The notes under the pieces: generated by a model
Seen by the model: only the letters and a program-made list of their open reading frames with translations
The model's database searches: none
Told to the model about the DNA's origin: nothing
Assembly: GCF_022348165.1 (NCBI RefSeq)
Contig: NZ_JAKRFI010000006.1
Span: forward strand, 62,001 to 126,000
From: Halomonas sp. McH1-25
GTDB taxonomy: Bacteria > Pseudomonadota > Gammaproteobacteria > Pseudomonadales > Halomonadaceae
DNA length: 64,000 nucleotides
Direction of reading: 5' to 3'
Part shown: positions 39,169-48,687 of the stretch, one piece after another
Position numbering within the stretch: the first letter of the stretch is position 1
Layout of the letters: each line of letters begins with the position of its first letter
Position numbers and translations under genes: made by a program

Positions 39169-40484
39169 ACGACATGGCCAGTGGACAAGGAGTCCGCGTC
39201 GCCGCCGCACGTGCCCTGGTGCCGGTCCTGACCGGCAAGGGCTCGCTAGCCACGCTCGACGACAGCACTGTGGCGGCGCGCGATCGCGCCTTCCTGCGTG
39301 CACTCTGCTATGGGGTGTGTCGCACCTTGCCGCGTCTCGAGGCGCTCGCCGCCGAACTGCTGCGTAGCCCGTTCAAGACGCGCGACACCGATGTCAAAGC
39401 GCTGTTGCTGTTAGGTATCCACCAATTGCTCTACCTACGCGTACCGCCGCATGCCGCCGTTGGCGAGACCGCCGGCGCCGCGCGCCTGCTCAACAAGGAA
39501 TGGGCCACCAAGGTGCTCAATGGCTGCCTGCGCCGTTTGCAGCGCGAGTCGGAGGCGCTCCAGGCCCGAGTCGATAGCGATACGCATGTGGCCCTGCTGC
39601 ATCCCGTCTGGTTGATACGCTCGCTGCGCCAGGCCTGGCCCGATGACTGGCAGGACGTTGCCGAAGCCAACAACCGGCCCGGCCCGATGACGCTACGCGT
39701 CAACCGCCGCCTGACTACACGCGATGCTTACCTGCAGCGACTCGAGCAGGCTGGCAAACCGGCCACGCCCTGTCGATATTCCGTAGACGGCATTACCCTG
39801 GAAACGCCCTGCGATATCAATGAGCTGCCTGGCTTTGCCGATGGCGATGTCAGCATTCAGGACGAAGCTGCCCAACTGGCCGCTCCGTTGCTGGCCCCGG
39901 CGTTGCAGGGGCGCCCCGGCGCGCGCGTGCTGGACGCCTGCTGCGCCCCGGGAGGCAAAGCCGCTCACCTGCTGGAACGGTTCGACATCGACCTCACCGC
40001 CATCGACAACGACGCGACCCGCCTCACGCGGGTCAATGCGACGCTGACACGGCTCAAACAAACCGCTCACCTCAAGCATGCCGACGCCGGTGAGCTCGAC
40101 TGGTGGGACGGCGAGCCCTACGCGGCGATCCTTCTGGATGCGCCCTGCTCGGGCACAGGGGTCATCAGGCGCCACCCGGACATCAAGCAGCTGCGTCGCC
40201 CCAGCGACATTCGCGACCTCGCCGAGCTGCAGGCACGTCTGCTGGACACCCTGTGGCAGACGCTCGCACCCGGCGGCTCACTGCTCTATGCCACCTGCTC
40301 GGTCATGCCCGAGGAGAACGCCAATGTCATCGACGCGTTCCTGAACCGCACGCCGGATGCCCGCAGCTCGACGCCGGTAGACGTCGAATGGGGCCGCCCC
40401 GCCAGGGCCGGACGCCAGCTTCTGCCACGCATCGATGGCCACGATGGGTTCTTCTACGCCCTGCTGGAAAAGCAGGCCGGTTAG
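39165..40484 (+). CDS. rsmB: 16S rRNA (cytosine967-C5)-methyltransferase
   Basis: 439 residues. N-terminal NusB-like RNA-binding domain (about 1-140), then a SAM-dependent methyltransferase with DACCAPGGKAAHLLE, LLDAPCSGTGVIRRHPDIK (one catalytic Cys) and LLYATCSVMPEEN (second Cys). Translation coupled to fmt. In Pseudomonas trkA follows directly, whereas here a dodecin gene intervenes. Confidence 0.97.
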   Translation: MNDMASGQGVRVAAARALVPVLTGKGSLATLDDSTVAARDRAFLRALCYGVCRTLPRLEALAAELLRSPFKTRDTDVKALLLLGIHQLLYLRVPPHAAVGETAGAARLLNKEWATKVLNGCLRRLQRESEALQARVDSDTHVALLHPVWLIRSLRQAWPDDWQDVAEANNRPGPMTLRVNRRLTTRDAYLQRLEQAGKPATPCRYSVDGITLETPCDINELPGFADGDVSIQDEAAQLAAPLLAPALQGRPGARVLDACCAPGGKAAHLLERFDIDLTAIDNDATRLTRVNATLTRLKQTAHLKHADAGELDWWDGEPYAAILLDAPCSGTGVIRRHPDIKQLRRPSDIRDLAELQARLLDTLWQTLAPGGSLLYATCSVMPEENANVIDAFLNRTPDARSSTPVDVEWGRPARAGRQLLPRIDGHDGFFYALLEKQAG

Positions 40485-40512
40485 ACAGCAGGTGGCAGGG
40501 TGCACCTATACT
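40483..40512 (+). promoter_or_regulatory. dodecin promoter
   Basis: TAGACA (40483-40488), 18 bases, TATACT (40507-40512). It overlaps the rsmB stop codon, and gives the dodecin gene its own start of transcription. Confidence 0.6.
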
Positions 40513-40574
40513 GGCGAAGGAATTCGGCACTGCACGGGCGGTGCCGGGATACTTCACCGGTCTAGGAGGACTGC

Positions 40575-40781
40575 ATGTCCAATCATGTCTACAAGCATAT
40601 CGAGATCACAGGTTCCTCGCCCAAAGGCATCGAGGACGCCGTCGAGCAGGCCATCGCCAAGGCCAACGAGACACTTCACGACATGCGCTGGTTCGAAGTC
40701 ACCGACACTCGTGGCCACATCGAACATGGCCGTATCGCGCACTGGCAGGTCACCGTCAAGGTCGGCTTCACATTGAACTGA
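40575..40781 (+). CDS. dodecin (flavin-binding storage protein)
   Basis: 68-residue dodecin that forms hollow dodecamers binding FMN/riboflavin or related cofactors. Family pattern: [19 protein letters not shown] at the N-terminus, the Trp of [16 protein letters not shown] that stacks on flavin, and [12 protein letters not shown] at the end. TAGGAGG at 40563-40569 is a strong ribosome-binding site. Set between rsmB and trkA. Confidence 0.93.
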   Translation: MSNHVYKHIEITGSSPKGIEDAVEQAIAKANETLHDMRWFEVTDTRGHIEHGRIAHWQVTVKVGFTLN

Positions 40782-40803
40782 ATCCACCTGACGGGAGCGT
40801 TTC

Positions 40804-40824
40804 GGGTCCGGACTGGCCGGACCC
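40804..40824 (+). terminator. hairpin after dodecin
   Basis: GGGTCCGG-ACTGG-CCGGACCC follows the stop by 23 bases, without a T-run. TATGCT at 40848-40853 downstream is a possible trkA -10. Confidence 0.4.
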
Positions 40825-40894
40825 TGTCCCCGGCGCCCCCGCTGGTTTATGCTAGCGCGTCACAACGGACCACCCGTATGCGGATTCTCCATCG

Positions 40895-42268
40895 ATGAAG
40901 ATCATCATTCTGGGCGCCGGTCAGGTCGGCGGGACGCTGGCCGAACACCTGGCCCATGAAGAAAACGACATCACCGTGGTCGATACCGACACGGGACGCT
41001 TGCGCGAGCTGCACAATCGCCTGGATATCCGCACCGTGACCGGTCCGGCATCTTATCCCATGGTGCTGCGTCAGGCCGGCGGCGAGGATGCCGACATGTT
41101 GATCGCCGTGACCAATTCCGACGAAGTCAACATGATCGCCTGCCAGGTTGCGCACACTCTGTTTCGCACCCCGACCAAGATCGCCCGTGTGCGTGCCGCC
41201 GCCTATCTGACCCGCAAGGGGTTATTCTCCAACGAGGCGGTGCCGATCGATGTACTGATCAGCCCCGAGCAGGTGGTCACTGACCACATCCGCCGCTTGA
41301 TCGTTTACCCGGGCGCCCTGCAGGTCCTCGAATTCGCCAGTGGTCAGGCCCAGTTGGTCGCGGTCAAGGCCTACTACGGCGGCCCGCTGGTGGGACAGGA
41401 ACTGGGCTTTTTGCGTCGACACATGCCCAACGTCGATACCCGTGTCGCCGCCATCTACCGCCGCAACCGGCCGATCATTCCACGCGGCGACACCGTCATC
41501 GAGGCCGATGACGAGGTCTTCTTCATCGCCGCTCGCAAGGACATCCGGGCGGTGATGAGCGAGCTGCGCAAGGTCGAGCGCGACTTCCGTCGGGTGATCA
41601 TCGCCGGGGGCGGCAATATCGGCCAGCGTCTGGCCGAACAGCTCGAGCACAGCCATCAGGTCAAGATCATCGAGCATGACCTGGATCGGTGCACGGTGCT
41701 CTCCGAACGCCTCGATCGCACCGTGGTGCTGCATGGCAGCGCCACCAGCAAGCGCTTGCTGATCGAGGAGAATATCGAGGACTGCGACATCTTCTGCGCG
41801 CTGACCAACGACGACGAGGTCAACATCATGTCGTCGATGCTGGCCAAGCGACTGGGCGCCAAGAAAGTGCTGACCCTGATCAACAACGCCGCCTACGTCG
41901 ATCTGGTCCAGGGTGGCGAGATCGATATCGCGATCTCGCCGCAGCAGGCGACCATCGGTGGATTGCTGACCCACGTGCGCCGCGGCGATATCGTCAACGT
42001 ACACTCGCTGCGCCGCGGTGCCGCCGAAGCCATCGAGGCCATCGCCCACGGCGATTCGCGCTCGTCCAAGGTCGTCGGCCGCACCATCGACGAGATCGCC
42101 CTGCCGGCCGGCACCACCATCGGTGCCATCGTGCGCGGCCAGGAAGTGCTCATCGCCCATGACGATGTGGTGGTCGAGTCCGGCGATCACGTCATCCTGT
42201 TCGTGGTCGACAAGCGTCGCATTCGTGATGTGGAGCGCCTGTTCCAGGTAGGCCTGACCTTCTTCTGA
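40895..42268 (+). CDS. trkA: Trk system potassium uptake protein TrkA
   Basis: Peripheral cytosolic NAD-binding regulator of the Trk K+ channels. 457 residues made of two RCK-N/RCK-C pairs: first dinucleotide loop [16 protein letters not shown], second [18 protein letters not shown] at about residue 232, with EHDLDRC at the acidic end. Potassium uptake is central to osmoadaptation in halophiles. trkH follows by 52 bases, as in the trkAH arrangement of Halomonas elongata (from memory). Confidence 0.98.
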   Translation: MKIIILGAGQVGGTLAEHLAHEENDITVVDTDTGRLRELHNRLDIRTVTGPASYPMVLRQAGGEDADMLIAVTNSDEVNMIACQVAHTLFRTPTKIARVRAAAYLTRKGLFSNEAVPIDVLISPEQVVTDHIRRLIVYPGALQVLEFASGQAQLVAVKAYYGGPLVGQELGFLRRHMPNVDTRVAAIYRRNRPIIPRGDTVIEADDEVFFIAARKDIRAVMSELRKVERDFRRVIIAGGGNIGQRLAEQLEHSHQVKIIEHDLDRCTVLSERLDRTVVLHGSATSKRLLIEENIEDCDIFCALTNDDEVNIMSSMLAKRLGAKKVLTLINNAAYVDLVQGGEIDIAISPQQATIGGLLTHVRRGDIVNVHSLRRGAAEAIEAIAHGDSRSSKVVGRTIDEIALPAGTTIGAIVRGQEVLIAHDDVVVESGDHVILFVVDKRRIRDVERLFQVGLTFF

Positions 42269-42320
42269 TGACACCGGACACAGCAACGACAGACATGCAT
42301 AACCCGGAAAACACCGCGCC

Positions 42321-43769
42321 ATGAGCCCACGCGTGACACTACGCATTCTGGGGCTACTGCTGATGCTGTTCAGCCTGACCCTGGTGCCTCCGATCCTGAT
42401 CTCCTGGCTGCTCGACGATAGCGTGTGGGATGCCTTCGCCATTGCCATGGCGATTACTGCGACCACCGGTGCGGCGCTCTATGTGCCCAACCGACACGCC
42501 CGCAAGGAGTTGCGTACCCGGGACGGCTTCCTGATCACCGTACTGTTCTGGAGTGTACTGGGGTTGTTCGGCTCGCTACCGCTGATGCTGGCAAGCGATC
42601 CGGCACTGTCGTGGACCGATGCCGTCTTCGAATCGTTCTCGGGGCTCACCACCACCGGCGCCACGGTGATCACCGGCATCGACCTGCTACCCGATTCGAT
42701 TCGCTATTATCGCCAGCAGTTGCAGTGGCTGGGCGGCATGGGGATCGTGGTACTGGCGGTCGCCATCCTGCCGACGCTGGGCATCGGCGGCATGCAGCTC
42801 TATCGCACCGAGATACCCGGTCCGCTCAAGGATTCCAAGCTGACCCCACGTATCACCGAGACCGCCAAGGCGCTGTGGTACATCTATGCTGCGTTGACGT
42901 TGGCCTGCTTTGCGGCCTATTGGGCCGCCGGCATGAACTGGTTCGACGCTCTCGGGCACAGTTTTTCGACCGTGGCCATCGGCGGCTTTTCCACCTACGA
43001 CGCCAGTATCGGTTATTTCGACAGCGCCATGATCGAGACGATCTGCATCGTTTTCATGGTGCTGTCGTCGATCAGTTTCGGCCTGCACTTCGCGGCCTGG
43101 CGCGAAAAGCGGCTGGGTCAGTACATGCGCGACCCCGAGTTTCGCTTCTTTATCCTGTTTCTGATGCTGCTCAGCGCCATCAGTGTTCTGATCCTGCTGA
43201 TCAGCAACACCTACAACGACATGACCGGAGTCCGGCATGGCATCTTCGAGGCCGTGTCGGTGGCCACCACCTCGGGCTTCGGTGTGGCGGATTTTTCAGC
43301 CTGGCCCGGGGCCCTGCCGTTCATGCTGTTCGTTGCGGCGTTCGTCGGTGCCTGTTCGGGATCGGCCGGCGGCGGTATGAAGGTCATCCGTATCCTATTG
43401 ATCCTCAAGCAGGGCATGCGCGAGGTGCTGCGCCTGATCCACCCCAACGCGGTGATCGCCGTCAAGGTGGGGCGCACCAGTGTGCCGGACAGCGTCTCGC
43501 AGGCGGTGTGGGGTTTCTTCTCGGTGTACGTGATGCTGTTCTTCCTGATGCTCATCGGCATGCTCGCCACCGGGCTCGATCAGATCACTGCCTGGTCGGC
43601 GGTAGGCTCGGCGCTCAACAATCTCGGCCCCGGCCTCGGCGAGGTCGCCAACCACTACGGGGCCATCCCTGCAGCGGCGAAATGGATCATGGTAGTGGCC
43701 ATGGTCCTGGGACGCCTGGAGATCTTCACCGTTCTGGTTCTGTTCACGCCCGCTTTCTGGCGTCGCTGA
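42321..43769 (+). CDS. trkH: Trk potassium uptake channel subunit TrkH
   Basis: Membrane channel of 482 residues formed of four M1-P-M2 units. The four selectivity loops show as SGLTTTGATVITGID, FSTVAIGGFSTYD, VATTSGFGVADFS and SALNNLGPGLG, each with its conserved Gly. It works with TrkA. The ribosome-binding site before the ATG is weak, suggesting translation linked with trkA. Confidence 0.97.
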   Translation: MSPRVTLRILGLLLMLFSLTLVPPILISWLLDDSVWDAFAIAMAITATTGAALYVPNRHARKELRTRDGFLITVLFWSVLGLFGSLPLMLASDPALSWTDAVFESFSGLTTTGATVITGIDLLPDSIRYYRQQLQWLGGMGIVVLAVAILPTLGIGGMQLYRTEIPGPLKDSKLTPRITETAKALWYIYAALTLACFAAYWAAGMNWFDALGHSFSTVAIGGFSTYDASIGYFDSAMIETICIVFMVLSSISFGLHFAAWREKRLGQYMRDPEFRFFILFLMLLSAISVLILLISNTYNDMTGVRHGIFEAVSVATTSGFGVADFSAWPGALPFMLFVAAFVGACSGSAGGGMKVIRILLILKQGMREVLRLIHPNAVIAVKVGRTSVPDSVSQAVWGFFSVYVMLFFLMLIGMLATGLDQITAWSAVGSALNNLGPGLGEVANHYGAIPAAAKWIMVVAMVLGRLEIFTVLVLFTPAFWRR

Positions 43770-43775
43770 CAGGGT

Positions 43776-43804
43776 TTGGCCTACCTTGGCCCTTCGTGGA
43801 TAAT
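43776..43804 (+). promoter_or_regulatory. promoter of the TraB-family gene
   Basis: TTGGCC (43776-43781), 17 bases, GATAAT (43799-43804), right after the trkH stop. Confidence 0.55.
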
Positions 43805-43836
43805 CGAGCGTTCGATTTCACTGCAAGCGAGCGTCC

Positions 43837-45057
43837 ATGACCGAAACCCAGGACATTCCCCACGAGGATACCCAGGACGGCCCCCGCCGGGTGATCGTGT
43901 GTGGCGATACCCGTTATACCCTGCTGGGTACCGCCCACGTCTCTCGCGCTAGCGCCGATGAGGTTCGCGAGTCGATTCGCTCCGGCGAATACGATGCCGT
44001 GGCCATCGAGCTGTGCGAATCGCGCTACAAGAGCCTCACCGAGCCGGACAGTCTGGCCAATCAGGACCTGTTCGAGGTATTCCGCCAGGGCAAGGCCGGG
44101 ATGGTCGCCGCCAGCCTGGCGCTGGGCGCTTTCCAGCAACGGGTCGCCGAGCAGTCGGGCATCGAACCCGGGGCGGAAATGCGCGCGGCGGTCAAGGAGA
44201 GCCAGCGTGCCGCGCTGCCGCTGGTGCTGGTCGATCGCGATGTCGGCGTGACGCTCAAACGCATCTATGGCAACGTGCCTTGGTGGCAGCGGGCCAGCCT
44301 GATCAGTGGCCTGTTCGGCAGCCTGCTGTCGCGCCAGAAAGTGTCCAGCGAGGAAATCGAGCGGCTGAAGCAGGGAGACGTGCTGGAGTCCACCTTCCGT
44401 GAATTCGCCGAGCAGTCGGAGTCTCTCTACACGCCCCTGATCGCCGAACGCGACCGCTACATGGCACTGCGTCTGGCCGAAGATAGCCCGCCCGGGCGCT
44501 ACCGTAACATCCTTGTCGTGATCGGCGCCGGACATCTCAAGGGGCTGGCCGAGCATCTATCGCAGCCGTTGCCCGATGACCCGGCCATCGAACGCCGCGA
44601 GCTGGACGAGACACCGACCCGGGCACGCTGGTGGAAAGCCGTGCCCTGGGTGATCACCGCGCTGGTGTTGGCCGGCTTTGCCATCGGCTTTTCCCGCGAC
44701 ACTCAGCTCGGCTGGCAACTGGTTGGCGAATGGTTCCTGATCAACGGTGTGCTGTCGGGCCTCGGTGCCGCCATTGCCCTGGCGCATCCGCTGACGGTGA
44801 TCGCCACCTTCTTTGCCGCGCCGCTGACCTCGCTCAACCCCACCATCGGGGCCGGCTTCGTGGCTGCCGGGGTGGAACTCAGCCTGCGTCGCCCCAAGGT
44901 GCGCGACTTTTCCCGCCTGCGTCATGACGTCTCATCGCTCAAGGGCTGGTGGCGCAATCGCGTCTCGCGCACGCTATTGGTGTTTCTGCTCGCAACCATC
45001 GGTTCGGCGGCCGGCACCTGGATCGCCGGGTTGCGCATCGCCGAGCAGCTACTCTGA
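43837..45057 (+). CDS. TraB/TIKI-family membrane protein
   Basis: 406 residues. The N-terminal TraB domain has the paired GTAHVS, AIELCESRYKSL and GAGHLKGL motifs, the metal-dependent protease-like core shared with PrgY and the TIKI proteins. Four hydrophobic segments occupy the C-terminal third, from VPWVITALVLAGFAIGF to LLVFLLATIGSAAGTWIAGL. Bacterial relatives are mostly uncharacterised, and I give no specific role. Its stop overlaps the convergent DTW gene by 9 bases. Confidence 0.85.
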   Translation: MTETQDIPHEDTQDGPRRVIVCGDTRYTLLGTAHVSRASADEVRESIRSGEYDAVAIELCESRYKSLTEPDSLANQDLFEVFRQGKAGMVAASLALGAFQQRVAEQSGIEPGAEMRAAVKESQRAALPLVLVDRDVGVTLKRIYGNVPWWQRASLISGLFGSLLSRQKVSSEEIERLKQGDVLESTFREFAEQSESLYTPLIAERDRYMALRLAEDSPPGRYRNILVVIGAGHLKGLAEHLSQPLPDDPAIERRELDETPTRARWWKAVPWVITALVLAGFAIGFSRDTQLGWQLVGEWFLINGVLSGLGAAIALAHPLTVIATFFAAPLTSLNPTIGAGFVAAGVELSLRRPKVRDFSRLRHDVSSLKGWWRNRVSRTLLVFLLATIGSAAGTWIAGLRIAEQLL

Positions 45058-45858
45058 ACGCCGCTCCAGCAGGCGGCGCATCGCCGGGGTCGGGGCATCG
45101 AGCTTGTGGTGCCTGCGACTGGCCGCGTAACTGTCGTTGAAGGCGTCGAAATAGTCGTCGAGGATGGCCGAGGCTTGGGTATTCCCGCTCTGGCGCAGCA
45201 ACTCGGCGGCGACTTCGGCGGTACACAAGTGCGCGGCCGAGGCCGGCTTGCGCAAGTGATAACGGGTCAACCGGTCACTGTGCAGCGGCAACACCGGCAG
45301 ACGATCCAGGTAGGGGCTCTTGCGGAACATGCGGCGCGCCTGACGCCAGGTGCCGTCGAGGACGATGAATACCGGAACACGCCCGGCATTCGACGCCTCG
45401 TCGACTGCCTCGATGCCGACCACGCGGTCGGCATAGTCCGGCTGGTCGTCGGGAAAGACGATGAAAGGCGCGAACCGCGCCTCCTCGAGGCGCGCCAGCA
45501 ACGCGTCGTCAGGCGCCGTACGGTACCAGGTGAACACCTCGGTGGTGTCGAGGATGTCGCCAATGAGACGCCCGGTGTTGGTCGGCTTGTTGTGCTCCAG
45601 CGGATGCGTCAACAGCCAGAAGCGAGCCTGGCTGTGAGCGCTTACCCGGTACGGGCACAGGCAATTGAGCGTGGGCAGACGACACCCGTCGCAGCGCTCG
45701 ACGAAACTGCCCCGCGCCTTGAACGGCCGCCGTGGCGGACGTCGACGACCGGTGGCCGGATCATACTCCCAAACGCTATCGTCGGAGCCGCTTTCAGCGG
45801 GTAAGAGGGCCTCGGCGCAGGTCGCCGTATCCGCATCGTCGCGCGTATCGCTCATCAT
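45049..45858 (-). CDS. tapT: DTW-domain tRNA-uridine aminocarboxypropyltransferase
   Basis: 269 residues. Zinc-type N-terminal motif CDGCRLPTLNCLC followed by LLTHPLEHNKPTNTGRL and the DTW signature in VLDGTWRQARRMFRKSPYL. Family members E. coli TapT (YfiP) and TuaA add the acp group to tRNA uridine 47. Which of them this equals is not certain. The first 45 residues are acidic and unconserved. The open frame extends to 46266 across a terminator and is not accepted. ATGs at 45858 and 45855 are adjacent alternatives. Confidence 0.87.
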   Translation of the reverse strand: MMSDTRDDADTATCAEALLPAESGSDDSVWEYDPATGRRRPPRRPFKARGSFVERCDGCRLPTLNCLCPYRVSAHSQARFWLLTHPLEHNKPTNTGRLIGDILDTTEVFTWYRTAPDDALLARLEEARFAPFIVFPDDQPDYADRVVGIEAVDEASNAGRVPVFIVLDGTWRQARRMFRKSPYLDRLPVLPLHSDRLTRYHLRKPASAAHLCTAEVAAELLRQSGNTQASAILDDYFDAFNDSYAASRRHHKLDAPTPAMRRLLERRSE

Positions 45859-45884
45859 CGTTCTGCCGGGCTTACCAAAGGGGT

Positions 45885-45925
45885 AAAAAAACGGGGCCGG
45901 CATTCTAGCATGCCCGGCCCCGTTT
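45885..45925 (-). terminator. strong terminator of the BASS transporter gene
   Basis: Read on the minus strand, ACGGGGCCGGGCAT pairs with ATGCCGGCCCCGT (one bulged base) and is followed by seven T. It lies 19 bases past the transporter stop, before the DTW gene. Confidence 0.88.
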
Positions 45926-45943
45926 GCCGTGTCTCCGCGAGGT

Positions 45944-46894
45944 TCAATCGGCGACCGGGCGTGCCCCGCCTTCGGCATCCGCCACCGGGCGACGCTTCCA
46001 GTACCCGGCGAGCAGCGATCCCGACACGTTGTGCCAGACCGAGAATAGCGCACCCGGCAGGGCTGCCGTGGCGCTGAAGAATTGGTTGGCCAGGGCCACG
46101 GCCAGGCCCGAGTTCTGCATGCCAACCTCGATGGCGATAGTACGCGCCACCTTCTGGTCGAAGCCCAACAGACGACCCACGCCATAGCCACCGGCCAGAC
46201 CGATGGCGTTATGCAGAACGACCGCCAAGGCGACCAACGGGCCCAAGGTGGCCAGGCGGCCAGCATTGAGCCCCACCACGATGGCGATGATCAGCACGAT
46301 GGCGGCCATCGCGACAGTCGCCAGCAGCGGCTCGACTCGACGGATCTGCTGCCCCAGGAAATGATGGATGACCACGCCCAGGGCAATCGGGGCAATGACC
46401 AGTTGGGCAATGCTCATGAACATCCCTGCCACCGGTACCTCGACGCTCTGGCCGACCAACAGCCAGGTCAGCAGGGGCGTGGCGACCACGGAAATCAGTG
46501 TAGACACCAGCGTCATCGACACCGACAAGGCGACGTGACCGCCGGCCAGCCAGGTCATGACGTTGGACGCGGTGCCGCCGGCCGTGGCGCCGACCAGTAC
46601 CATGCCGGTGGTCAGTGCCGCATCCAGACCCAGCGTCCAGGAAACCGCCAGGGCGGCCACCGGCATCACCGTGAACTGCAGCACCACCCCCACCGCTACC
46701 GGCAGAGGTGCACGCAGCACGCCGAGAAAATCGTGACGCGACAGGGTCAGGCCCATGGCAAACATGATGATGGCCAGCAGGAGCTTGATCTGCCCCGCCA
46801 GGCTGGTGAACCAGTCGGGTTGCCAGGCGGCCAGAATGGCGAAGAGGATCGCCCACACGGGGAACAGGCGATTGAGGCGTTCGAAGATCGACAT
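45944..46894 (-). CDS. bile acid:sodium symporter (BASS) family transporter
   Basis: 316-residue inner-membrane protein with about ten helices. The family signatures LAIIMFAMGLTLSRHDF, GATAGGTASNVMTWLAGG and IEVGMQNSGLAVALANQFF are evident. E. coli PanS (ketopantoate import) and other 2-oxoacid carriers are relatives. Substrate cannot be read from sequence. AGGA seven bases before the ATG at 46894 sets the start. Longer frame to 46990 rejected. Confidence 0.88.
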   Translation of the reverse strand: MSIFERLNRLFPVWAILFAILAAWQPDWFTSLAGQIKLLLAIIMFAMGLTLSRHDFLGVLRAPLPVAVGVVLQFTVMPVAALAVSWTLGLDAALTTGMVLVGATAGGTASNVMTWLAGGHVALSVSMTLVSTLISVVATPLLTWLLVGQSVEVPVAGMFMSIAQLVIAPIALGVVIHHFLGQQIRRVEPLLATVAMAAIVLIIAIVVGLNAGRLATLGPLVALAVVLHNAIGLAGGYGVGRLLGFDQKVARTIAIEVGMQNSGLAVALANQFFSATAALPGALFSVWHNVSGSLLAGYWKRRPVADAEGGARPVAD

Positions 46895-47029
46895 GACGTG
46901 TCCTGATAGCGTTGAAACAGGAGATCGGCCGCTCGATGCGGCGCTTATGGTTTGCCGGCCATACGGGCCGGGCACGCTATCTTGCCCCATCTCGGCCGTT
47001 CGGTGAAGGCAACGTTCGCCCTCACCGCT

Positions 47030-47755
47030 CTACAGCCACTCCGGAACCCAGAGCCGGTTCTCGCGCTTCCACTGCCCGACCAGTGTCGGCACGCCCTCAC
47101 TGGCCGGCGCATCGAGCGCCTTGACCCACTTGGGCGATAGCTGCGACGCCTTGGGATCGACGAGGATACACGGGCAATCCACCGGCGCCTGATCGACCAA
47201 CATCGCTGCCGGCATGACGCTCAGCGAGGTGCCGACCACCAGTAGCAGATCCGCCTCGGCGACGATGTCGCAGGCATGCGGATAGGTGGGCACCGCCTCG
47301 CCGAACCAGACCACGTGGGGCCGCAACTGGCTGCCCTTGTCGCATAGATCGCCAAGCTTGATGCCGCCACGCGGCAACGGGTAGAGCAATCGCGGATCGA
47401 TGCTCGAACGTGCCATGAGGACTTCACCGTGCAGGTGCAGTACATCGCGCGAGCCGGCGCGTTCGTGTAGATCGTCGATATTCTGGGTGACGATACGTAC
47501 GTCGAAACCGGCCTGTTCCAACTCGGCCAGCGCCTGGTGAGCCGGATTGGGTTTGGCCCGGCGCACCTGGGCGCGGCGCTCGTCGTAAAAACGCAGGACC
47601 AGTTCGGGATCCCGGACCCAGGCTTCGGGGGTGGCCACGTCCTCGATGGCATGGTTCTCCCATAAGCCGTCGCCGTCGCGAAACGTCTTCAGGCCGCTTT
47701 CGGCACTGATGCCGGCGCCGGTGAGCACCACCAGACGCGGTTGGGAATGGGTCAT
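47030..47755 (-). CDS. sirtuin-type NAD-dependent protein deacylase without zinc cysteines
   Basis: 241 residues of Sir2 fold. NAD loop VVLTGAGISAESGLKTFRD, VTQNIDDLHERAG, catalytic His in LHLHGEV and VVGTSLSVMPAA are all present. FYDERRAQV supplies the Tyr/Arg pair typical of class III desuccinylases such as CobB. The zinc ribbon expected between the catalytic His and RPHVVWFGE keeps only one Cys (GDLCDKG), so structural zinc is probably absent. The longer frame upstream to 48112 overlaps the divergent truC and is ignored. Confidence 0.88.
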   Translation of the reverse strand: MTHSQPRLVVLTGAGISAESGLKTFRDGDGLWENHAIEDVATPEAWVRDPELVLRFYDERRAQVRRAKPNPAHQALAELEQAGFDVRIVTQNIDDLHERAGSRDVLHLHGEVLMARSSIDPRLLYPLPRGGIKLGDLCDKGSQLRPHVVWFGEAVPTYPHACDIVAEADLLLVVGTSLSVMPAAMLVDQAPVDCPCILVDPKASQLSPKWVKALDAPASEGVPTLVGQWKRENRLWVPEWL

Positions 47756-47874
47756 GTCACATTGCCTGTTGACGAAAAACACGCAGCACAGCATAGCCGA
47801 CACCGCCCCGAGGATGACACAGCGCGATCCGACGGCGACAATGGCGACCCACTCATGACCTGCTGAACGTTGCC

Positions 47875-48687
47875 ATGTGTCAGGCATTGCCCATCGTCTA
47901 TCAGGACGACACACTCGTCGCCATCCGCAAGCCGTCAGGCCTGCTCGTGCACCGCAGTGCCCTGGCACGCGGAGAGACGCGCTTCGCCCTGCAGATGCTG
48001 CGCGATCAGTTGGGCCGTCACGTCTATCCGGTGCATCGCCTGGACCGCCCCACCTCGGGACTGCTGCTTTTCGCCCTGTCGCCGTCGATGGCCACCGCCC
48101 TTGGCGAAGCATTCACCGCCCAGCAGATACGCAAGCGTTACCTGGCGGTGGTGCGCGGGGTCGGCCCCGAGCATGAGTGGCTCGACAACCCGTTGCGCGA
48201 GGAAGACGGCAGTCGCCCCAAGGCGGAGATGCCGGCCCAGCCGGCACGTACGGAGATACGCCGACTCGATAGCGTCGAGTTGCCGGTACAGGTGGACCGC
48301 TATCCACAGGCACGCTACTCGCTGATGGAGGCACGTCCGGCCACCGGTCGACGCCATCAGATCCGCCGCCACCTGTCGCAGCGCGGCTACCCGATCATCG
48401 GCGATGCCAAGCACGGCAAGGGACTCCACAATCGTTTCTTTCGCGACCAGTTGGGGTGTGGACGGCTGCTGCTTGCCGCCGTAGGGCTGAGCTTTCGCCA
48501 TCCGGCCTACGATGCCGTGTTGCACCTGTCCGCCGCCGTGGATGACGACATGCACCGGTTATTCGATACGTTTGGCTGGGCCGGGCATCTGCCTTGCGAC
48601 GACATCCATTGGCACGATGCGCTTTCGCCCTGCGTCGACGCCCCGCAACACGATCCACGAACCACCTACAGCCATGAACCTCTCTGA
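47875..48687 (+). CDS. truC: tRNA pseudouridine synthase, TruC-like (RluA family)
   Basis: 270 residues with the RluA-family catalytic motif HRLDRPTSGLLLFAL (Asp at about residue 57), RKRYLAVVRG and ATGRRHQIRRHLSQRGYPIIGDAKHGKG. No S4 domain, short N-terminus and the GDAKHGKGLHNRF block fit TruC (psi65 in tRNA). Its end overlaps the tcdA start. Confidence 0.87.
   Translation: MCQALPIVYQDDTLVAIRKPSGLLVHRSALARGETRFALQMLRDQLGRHVYPVHRLDRPTSGLLLFALSPSMATALGEAFTAQQIRKRYLAVVRGVGPEHEWLDNPLREEDGSRPKAEMPAQPARTEIRRLDSVELPVQVDRYPQARYSLMEARPATGRRHQIRRHLSQRGYPIIGDAKHGKGLHNRFFRDQLGCGRLLLAAVGLSFRHPAYDAVLHLSAAVDDDMHRLFDTFGWAGHLPCDDIHWHDALSPCVDAPQHDPRTTYSHEPL

Noticed and set aside
41222-42466. 414-codon minus-strand frame over trkA and trkH
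   Set aside because: The plus-strand proteins are certain. The antisense product has no recognisable domain.
45859-46266. N-terminal extension of the DTW-domain gene
   Set aside because: It would cross a strong terminator and overlap the BASS transporter in another frame. The family N-terminus starts later.
47756-48112. N-terminal extension of the sirtuin
   Set aside because: Overlaps the divergent truC coding region and adds Arg/Ala-rich sequence absent from the family.
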